A stretch of DNA of 64,000 bases from Phytomonospora endophytica (GTDB lineage Bacteria > Actinomycetota > Actinomycetes > Mycobacteriales > Micromonosporaceae). This document shows, piece after piece, positions 58,366-64,000 of the stretch. The stretch's first letter is position 1. Each line of letters begins with the position of its first letter. The notes under the pieces were generated by a model. It made no database searches and was not told the origin of the DNA. It was given only the letters and a program-made list of their open reading frames with translations. Both the position numbers and the translations under genes were made by a program. Location of the stretch: assembly GCF_014202425.1 (NCBI RefSeq), contig NZ_JACHGT010000013.1, positions 186,001 through 250,000 on the forward strand. The letters run 5' to 3'.

Positions 58366-58901
58366 CAGCCTCGCTCCCAGTCGACGCCGCTGACCAGCCA
58401 CCGTCCATTGGTGACGGCCAGGCTCAATCGCAGTGTGCCACCGACAGCGCTCTGTGTCACCTCCGCGAGCTCGCCTCGTCGTGACACGAGGGTGGGCTCG
58501 CCGATCAGTTCGTCGGTCGGCACCGAGATCGGGTCGACGCCGGTGATCTGCGCTTTCAGCTCCTCAGTGGACAAAGGGGCCAGATCGTCGAACCAGTCCT
58601 GCATGTCTTTGCCCGGATCCGCCCATTTCTTCGCGAAGTCCCCGGCGACGCGCAGAACGTTGTCGGCCTCCGGGTCGAGCGACGGTTCCGGCCCGACTGT
58701 CGGCAATCCGCTCGACTCGAACACCCCGTCGTCGGGCCCGTGGACCGCCGACGGGGTGTCGGCGGCACCGTTGTTCCCGGCCGTGCCACTGTCGGCCGGC
58801 CCGTTGACGAGCCGGCTGACGGTGAGCACCACGACGATGATCAGGACGATGCCGCCCACGATTCCGTAGCGACTGAACAGCAGGCGGGTGAACCGGCGCA
58901 T
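58365..58901 (-). CDS. VirB8/TcpC-like membrane-anchored protein
   Basis: A 178-residue protein with a single N-terminal transmembrane segment (about 13-32: YGIVGGIVLIIVVVLTVSRL), a disordered Gly/Asp/Pro linker, and a C-terminal NTF2-like domain (AGDFAKKWADPGKDMQDWFDD ... RLSLAVTNGRWLVSGVDW). This is the layout of VirB8/TcpC components of Gram-positive conjugation systems; sequence similarity is weak, so the call leans on operon context. It is translationally coupled to the hydrolase downstream. Confidence 0.75.
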   Translation of the reverse strand: MRRFTRLLFSRYGIVGGIVLIIVVVLTVSRLVNGPADSGTAGNNGAADTPSAVHGPDDGVFESSGLPTVGPEPSLDPEADNVLRVAGDFAKKWADPGKDMQDWFDDLAPLSTEELKAQITGVDPISVPTDELIGEPTLVSRRGELAEVTQSAVGGTLRLSLAVTNGRWLVSGVDWERG

Positions 58902-58928
58902 GTGGGGTCCTGATCCTGTTCCGGCGGG

Positions 58929-60734
58929 CTAGTCGGGGCGCGAGCCGGAGTAACTGTGCGGTCTGTCCGCCGGCTCGTAGTTGGTCACGGTCGAGGACGT
59001 GCGTCCACCGGAGGGCCGGTAGACCGAGACACCGGGACCGCCCCCGGAACGCGGTGTCGGGGTCGGGTCACGACGCAGCTCGGGACGAGCGGAGCTGCTC
59101 GCACCGGTGTCCTCGGAGGCATCGGCGCGCGATTCCTCGGCCCTGGTCTCGGGACGGGTCTCGCGGGAACCGATCGCGGTCCTGCTGGTGAGGTTCCCGT
59201 CCTTGTCGACGTGCTTGATGGTCACGTCGACCTCGCTCTTCTTCTTGCCCCAGAAGGATTCCGACATGGAACCGCCGCCGCCGAGGGCGAGCATCCGCCG
59301 GTACGGGCGCAGCAGCATCCACGCCGCCGCACCGGTCAGCGCGATCAGCAGGATCTGCAACCAGGGCGCCAAGGCACTGGAAAGTATCTGATCCACCGCG
59401 AACAGGTAGACCGCCGCGGCCACCCCGAAGACGATGACGTTGATGATCGCCGACAGCACGATGTTGATCAGCCGCTTGAAACCACCGCCCGCGGGCTTGA
59501 GGATCGCGATGGTGCCGATGATCGGCAAGGCGATGATCGCCCACCGGATCAGCAGGAAGCCGAGGATGATCAGGATGCTGGCGGTGATGTCGAAGAGCGC
59601 GAAGAGCAGGGCCGACAGGATCGCCAGGAAGCCGGCACCGACGCGTTCCCAGCTGCGGACGCCCTGGAGGTGCTCGTACTCCTCGGGATAGGTCCGCTGG
59701 ATCTCCCCGGCGATGGCGCGCCACTGGGCGGCCTTCTGCTCGGTCAACTGCGTCCGGATCGCCGGATCGTTGCGCGCGGCCTCGATCTCGGCCCAGGTGA
59801 AGGCCGAGGAGTTGTACAGCGCCAGCCCGTAGAACTTCGCGGCGTCGCTGTCGGCCGAACCGAGGACCGAGCGCAGCCAGTTGCGGTAGAGCAGGTTCTC
59901 GGTGACGGTGTCGGACGCGCGGACCGCGGCCGGACGCAGGTCCTGGCACTCGTCATCGCCGTCGGCGCAGGCACTCGGAGGCCCGACGGCGTTGTTGACC
60001 GTGGTCAGGGCCGTGGTCATGGCACCGTCGGCGACGCTCGCCGACTCCGTCGGCCACTTCGCCACGGCGGTGACGAGCACGAGGATGAAGACGGCCCACC
60101 CGACCGTCGTCATCGCCGAGGACATCTCGGCCTGCCGCGAACGCCAGATCAGGTACAGCCCGACGACGCCCACGGTGATGATGCCGAAGATGCTGAAGAC
60201 CTTCTCGTAGACGGCCTGGGTGGCGGTCTCGACGAGGTTGTCCGACCAGCCCCACGCGTCGGCGGGCTGCCAGGCCCACTCGCGCAGCGCGTTCGCGGCA
60301 CCGGTGATGCCGGTGGCGATCATGAACTCGCCGCCCGCGATGCTGTTGGCGCCGGTGTAACCGTCGACGGGAGTCCCGCCGAGACAACCGATGTCGTAGA
60401 GGCGCTCCTGATACCCGGCATAGCCGTAGGTGCTGTAGATCCCCGCGCGCGACTCGTCCGGCAGCGAGGGATCGCTGGCGAACCAGCCGGCGAGGCCCGA
60501 GTCGGGCGAACTGGGTGCCGGAACCTCCTTGCAGGCGTCCTTGGGGACCGGCGTGAGCTTGTCCGCGCAGGCGCCCGGCTTCGTCTGCCACTCCGAGAGA
60601 GCACAGACCCCGCTCGGGTCCTTCGGGTCCTCTTCCTCCGCCGCGGCACTCCCCGGGACGAACATCACCGCAAGCGCGGCGACGCCCATCGCGAGCACCG
60701 CGGCGGCGAGCTTGCCCTTACCGACGCGCCACAT
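58929..60734 (-). CDS. VirB6/TrbL-like polytopic membrane protein of T4SS-like system
   Basis: A 601-residue protein from ATG 60734 (ATG 60740 is two codons earlier; GGAGG sits nine bases from the former). A Sec signal peptide (to about residue 33) is followed by a Cys-rich extracellular region, then at least six transmembrane helices (FSIFGIITVGVVGLYLIWRS; VGWAVFILVLVTAVA; FLAILSALLFALFDITA and further ones) and a long Ser/Arg/Pro-rich hydrophilic tail. This matches the large channel proteins (TrbL/VirB6-like) encoded beside VirB4 ATPases in actinobacteria. The start overlaps the ATPase stop by 17 bases. Confidence 0.78.
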   Translation of the reverse strand: MWRVGKGKLAAAVLAMGVAALAVMFVPGSAAAEEEDPKDPSGVCALSEWQTKPGACADKLTPVPKDACKEVPAPSSPDSGLAGWFASDPSLPDESRAGIYSTYGYAGYQERLYDIGCLGGTPVDGYTGANSIAGGEFMIATGITGAANALREWAWQPADAWGWSDNLVETATQAVYEKVFSIFGIITVGVVGLYLIWRSRQAEMSSAMTTVGWAVFILVLVTAVAKWPTESASVADGAMTTALTTVNNAVGPPSACADGDDECQDLRPAAVRASDTVTENLLYRNWLRSVLGSADSDAAKFYGLALYNSSAFTWAEIEAARNDPAIRTQLTEQKAAQWRAIAGEIQRTYPEEYEHLQGVRSWERVGAGFLAILSALLFALFDITASILIILGFLLIRWAIIALPIIGTIAILKPAGGGFKRLINIVLSAIINVIVFGVAAAVYLFAVDQILSSALAPWLQILLIALTGAAAWMLLRPYRRMLALGGGGSMSESFWGKKKSEVDVTIKHVDKDGNLTSRTAIGSRETRPETRAEESRADASEDTGASSSARPELRRDPTPTPRSGGGPGVSVYRPSGGRTSSTVTNYEPADRPHSYSGSRPD

Positions 60735-63700
60735 TCCCATCACCCTCCACCATGGACTTCGCACGAGGTCCTCCGGTGGCGGCGCCACCGGCCGGTCCGG
60801 GAGCGCCTGGCGTGGTGTCCAGGAACTCCAGCAGGCGCGCGGCGTAGGAGATGTCGGCGCGGATCCGCTGGACCCGGCCGTCTACGTCGCGCATGATGAA
60901 CTCCCGGTACGGCAGCCTTTCCGCCGATGATGCGTCCACAGAGGACAGTGCGGCAAGGGTCTGCTCGTATCCGACATCGGTGGGGACTCGCAGCAGGCGG
61001 AGGGCCTCCTGTGCGATCTCGGCGTCCTCGGCGATCCGGCCGACGAAGACGGTGGACACCAGGTTCTGGACGTCGAGTCCGAGGATGTCCTTCGGGTTCT
61101 GGGAGGCGACCAGCGCGGCGAGGTTCCACTTACGGGAGTCACGCGCGAGCCGGACGAGGAAGGAACGCCCGGAGCGCCAGCCTTCCATGAAGTGGGCCTC
61201 GTCGAGGCCGACGAGTTTACGGCGGTTGATGTCGCCGCCGTAGCAGCGGCGGACGGCGAGCCGGTGCGCGGTGTGCAGCATCGGCAGCGCCAGAGCCTCT
61301 TCGGCCGACCAGTACTCACGCTCGATCTTCAGGTCCGGCAGGCGAAGCCCGGCCATGGTGATGACGGTGAGCGCGGCCTCGTCGCCGAGGGTGTCGGGCG
61401 GCGGGGAGCCGAAGAAAAGCATGGCGAGGGGCATCTCGGCGGTGTCGAGCAGCAGCGCGGCGAGCTCTGCGCCTTCGTCGCCCTCGTCCTGGAGGACGTC
61501 GACGATGTCTTCGAGGGTGCTGGTCTCCTCGGCGGGGACGGCGCGCGCGGCGTGCCGCAGCAGCCGTGCGGTGTTGGCCTCACGGGCGACCTGCGGCGGC
61601 ACGAGCATCGAGCAGATGTCCTGGACGAGCATGCGCCGCTCGGCGCGCGCGTTGGACACCGCGATCTCGAAGTCGCGGTCGGCTTCCGGCCCCTCACCCC
61701 AGTGTTCGCGGCGAGGCGTCGGGATCAGCGCGTAGGGGGCCAGCGTGCCCGACTGCTGGCCGGTGAGGTTGATGACCCGCGCGTACGGCTTCAGCTCGGG
61801 CATCTCGCACAGCCGCGCCAGCGGCCCCGACGGGTCGAGCAGGGTCACCTGCACGCCACGACGCGCGGCGAGATAGCCGAGCGCACCGAGCAATGTGGAC
61901 TTACCACCGCCGGGCTCGGCGACGAAGACCGCCAGACCCGACCTCTCCCTTACCTCCATGGGGAAGTGCAGGTCGAGGAACACCGGACGACGGCACGTGC
62001 CCGACGTACGGCCGATAAGGTCACCGCGGCGATCGCCCACAGTGGACGCCGCCTGCGGCAGCGCCGCCGCGAACAGACGGACCGGCATCCGCCGCACATA
62101 ACCCGTGTTGGCGATCGGCTCACCCGGAATGAACTCGCGGGCCAGCCAGTCCTGGTTCTTGGGATGCTGCAGGGAGATGCGCATCTCGCGGCTGTACATC
62201 TTCATCAGCCGCCGCGCGCGCTCCAGACACTCCTCGCGCGAAGGCGCCGACACCGCGATCCGGTGCCACCCGTGGATCCGGGAGGCATCGGTGGGCAGTC
62301 CCGTCGTCATCTCGTCGCCGACGCCCAAAGCCCGCTGCGCCAGGCGTTCCAGCTCCGGCGGCGCGTCCATCGAGTGCTCGTCGTAGTCGTGCTGCTGGGA
62401 CCGGATCATCCGCAGCCGGTGCTCCAGGTTGCGGAAGGCCTCACCCGGACCGAGAACGTCCACTCTGGACGACAACTCCATCGGCCACGGCAGCCGCTCG
62501 TGGAAATGCAGCCACGGCTCATGCCGCTCGGGGATCTCCAGCTCCTCCATCCGCCCCACCGTCAGGATCGCGGTGTGCGTCTCCTCCCCGGTGAGCCGGT
62601 TGACGAGCTTGACCGTCGACCCGTACGGCGTCCGGTAACGCTCGATCTGCTCGGTCAGCGCCAGCAGATCCCCCGGCGCCCAGCCGGTGTCCGAGACCGG
62701 CGACAACTCCTCCGGCGGCGACGCCCCCAGCGCGACCGAACGGTAGATCAGCCACTCCAGCTCATGCGGCGTCACCCGCCGCCCACGAACGCCGTAGGCG
62801 CCCAGAACCTCGTCGAACTGCTCGGTCATCCGGTCCAGACGACGGCGTTCGACATCCAGGGTTCCCCTGCCGCGCAAGCGGTTGAAGCGCTCGCCGACGG
62901 TGTCGGCGAGTGTCCTGCGGGCGAAGCTGATGCCGAGGTAGGTCTGGCCTTCGGCGTGCGCGATGTCGTGCAGGTGCTGCTGGGCGGCGACGAGGTGGTC
63001 GGCCCAGCTCGTCGAGCCGGGCACCGAGGGGAGCGGCCGGTGGGTGTTCTGGTCGACCGTCCGCGCCCACTCTGCGGCGGGGAAGGGTCTGTTGGTGCGA
63101 CGAAGATGCAGGCGGAATCCGGCCATGCCGGAGTACTGCTCGGCGATCGCCGAGATCAGCGCCTCCCGCTCGGTGTCGGGCCGGAAGGCCCAGCGCACCT
63201 CGGGAAGCCGGTACCAGGCCGTCACCGAGATCGGCGTGAAGGTCAGGTGCCCGGAGATCTCGGTCAGCGCGAGCTCCTGCGCGGGGCTGCGGTCCTTGAA
63301 GCGCGGCGGCTTCGCCTGCCGGAAGGGCTTCTTGCGCGAGGCCTCCTTCTCCGCGCGCTTCAGCTCCTTTTTGGACAGTGGCCGCGGCTCGGGCGGACGC
63401 GTCCCCGGCGGAGCGGTCCGCAGGCGCGGGTCGTAGTCCTGGTGCGGGACCGGCGGACGTGCCGGCTGCACGGGCTCAAGCGCACGCCCGGGGACGGGCG
63501 CGACCGGGGGAGCGGCGGCGAAGGGCTCGGCGGGCGGCCCGGGCGGCGGCGGCTTCATCACCGGCGGACGCGGCGGCGCGACGGGCTGGGCGGGCTGCTG
63601 GGGAGCCTGCCGCGCGGGTTCCTGGACGCGCTGGTGCGCGACGGGCGGCTCCGGGGCGCGCGGAGGCGCGACCTGCCGGGTCTCCCGCGGCGGCGGGGGC

Positions 63701-63963
63701 TGCTGCTGTCTGTTGTCCCGGCCGCGCGGCGGCTCCTGCGGCGCGCGGGGCGGCGCGGGCGGGCGCTGTGCGGGTGAGGCCGGCGGGGGTGCCTGCGTGG
63801 CCCGCTGCTGTGGCTCCTGAGGGCGCGGCGGCGCCGAGACCGGGTCCTCGCTCACCATCGGCACGCGCGGCCCGAAGACCGCGTCGGCGATGGCGGTGTC
63901 CAGCGGCTCGGTCGGCCAGTCGGGCCGTCTGGCGCGCTCACGCGGCGGCGGAGGGGGCGTCAC
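60718..63963 (-). CDS. VirB4/TraC-like T4SS ATPase (start may lie beyond window)
   Basis: At least 1081 residues. The first about 210 residues are Pro/Arg-rich and disordered; then comes a TraC/VirB4 N-terminal domain and a C-terminal ATPase with Walker A EPGGGKST at 683-690 and Walker B VGLDEAH (Asp921, Glu922). RSFLVRLARDSRKWNLAALV and LASQNP-like VASQNPKDIL are typical of VirB4/HerA-type motors. GTG 63963 is a possible start and would overlap a TGA in another frame, but the same frame stays open and proline-rich to the right edge, so the gene may extend. It would energise the envelope machine encoded downstream. Confidence 0.85.
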   Translation of the reverse strand: MTPPPPPRERARRPDWPTEPLDTAIADAVFGPRVPMVSEDPVSAPPRPQEPQQRATQAPPPASPAQRPPAPPRAPQEPPRGRDNRQQQPPPPRETRQVAPPRAPEPPVAHQRVQEPARQAPQQPAQPVAPPRPPVMKPPPPGPPAEPFAAAPPVAPVPGRALEPVQPARPPVPHQDYDPRLRTAPPGTRPPEPRPLSKKELKRAEKEASRKKPFRQAKPPRFKDRSPAQELALTEISGHLTFTPISVTAWYRLPEVRWAFRPDTEREALISAIAEQYSGMAGFRLHLRRTNRPFPAAEWARTVDQNTHRPLPSVPGSTSWADHLVAAQQHLHDIAHAEGQTYLGISFARRTLADTVGERFNRLRGRGTLDVERRRLDRMTEQFDEVLGAYGVRGRRVTPHELEWLIYRSVALGASPPEELSPVSDTGWAPGDLLALTEQIERYRTPYGSTVKLVNRLTGEETHTAILTVGRMEELEIPERHEPWLHFHERLPWPMELSSRVDVLGPGEAFRNLEHRLRMIRSQQHDYDEHSMDAPPELERLAQRALGVGDEMTTGLPTDASRIHGWHRIAVSAPSREECLERARRLMKMYSREMRISLQHPKNQDWLAREFIPGEPIANTGYVRRMPVRLFAAALPQAASTVGDRRGDLIGRTSGTCRRPVFLDLHFPMEVRERSGLAVFVAEPGGGKSTLLGALGYLAARRGVQVTLLDPSGPLARLCEMPELKPYARVINLTGQQSGTLAPYALIPTPRREHWGEGPEADRDFEIAVSNARAERRMLVQDICSMLVPPQVAREANTARLLRHAARAVPAEETSTLEDIVDVLQDEGDEGAELAALLLDTAEMPLAMLFFGSPPPDTLGDEAALTVITMAGLRLPDLKIEREYWSAEEALALPMLHTAHRLAVRRCYGGDINRRKLVGLDEAHFMEGWRSGRSFLVRLARDSRKWNLAALVASQNPKDILGLDVQNLVSTVFVGRIAEDAEIAQEALRLLRVPTDVGYEQTLAALSSVDASSAERLPYREFIMRDVDGRVQRIRADISYAARLLEFLDTTPGAPGPAGGAATGGPRAKSMVEGDGNVARR

Positions 63964-64000
63964 GGCCCCCGCCGGACGCGGCGGGGCGGGCTGCTGCGGC

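Noticed and set aside
1-64000. tRNA or rRNA genes, insertion sequences, integrases
   Set aside because: No T-loop/CCA-type signatures, rRNA segments, transposase or integrase motifs were recognised by reading; a covariance-model scan was not possible.

Overview
The window is GC-rich DNA (about 70%) with dense, mixed-strand genes typical of an actinobacterium. The markers for this are a complete ESX/type VII secretion locus with a mycosin, the dacB - tilS - hpt - ftsH - folE neighbourhood, frequent GTG starts, and many genes whose start codon lies 6-8 bases after a TANNNT hexamer (leaderless transcription). Glycomycetales or Micromonosporales would fit, but no species can be named from the sequence alone.

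Layout. 1-7.7 kb: a truncated XRE/NB-ARC/TPR regulator, then small metabolic and stress genes (AhpD-like, dimeric-barrel protein, YciI-like, macro domain, MFS exporter, aldo/keto reductase, arginase-family protein, CGNR zinc-finger regulator). 7.8-12.3 kb: two large tandem paralogues of unknown function. Each has an LQRxAGN leader motif and an internally duplicated module with an MG(D/A)HTTA signature. 12.3-16.2 kb: an acetyltransferase and a secreted GH92 alpha-mannosidase with two discoidin domains. 16.3-33.5 kb: the ESX locus (PPE/WXG-like proteins, eccB, eccE, a small acidic protein, eccD, eccC, two WXG100 genes, mycP, a DUF1023 hydrolase and a WXG-like protein). It is split by about 2.9 kb of non-coding, repeat-rich DNA containing a 154-bp minisatellite, nine perfect heptamers and a four-copy repeat of about 223-267 bp. 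33.5-46.7 kb: MFS exporter, scramblase-like protein, pyrophosphatase, then the conserved block dacB, phosphoribosyltransferase, F420-associated metalloprotease, tilS, inverted hpt and ftsH. A four-gene ESX-effector-like operon sits between ftsH and folE. 46.7-54 kb: a YjbR protein, a calcium-binding-repeat protein, and three paralogous genes of unknown function, one reduced to the N-terminal domain. 54-57.2 kb: CPBP protease, DUF2268 protein and proline iminopeptidase-like hydrolase. 57.2 kb to the right edge: a type IV secretion-like cluster on the minus strand (VirB4-like ATPase, VirB6/TrbL-like membrane protein, VirB8/TcpC-like anchored protein, lysozyme/M23 hydrolase).

How the genes work together. 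EccB, EccC, EccD and EccE would form the ESX membrane channel, EccC would drive export of the WXG100 pair, and MycP is the associated subtilisin. The right-hand cluster supplies the core of a second envelope-spanning machine. The TilS, Hpt, FtsH and FolE genes are housekeeping functions (tRNA modification, purine salvage, membrane proteolysis, pterin synthesis).
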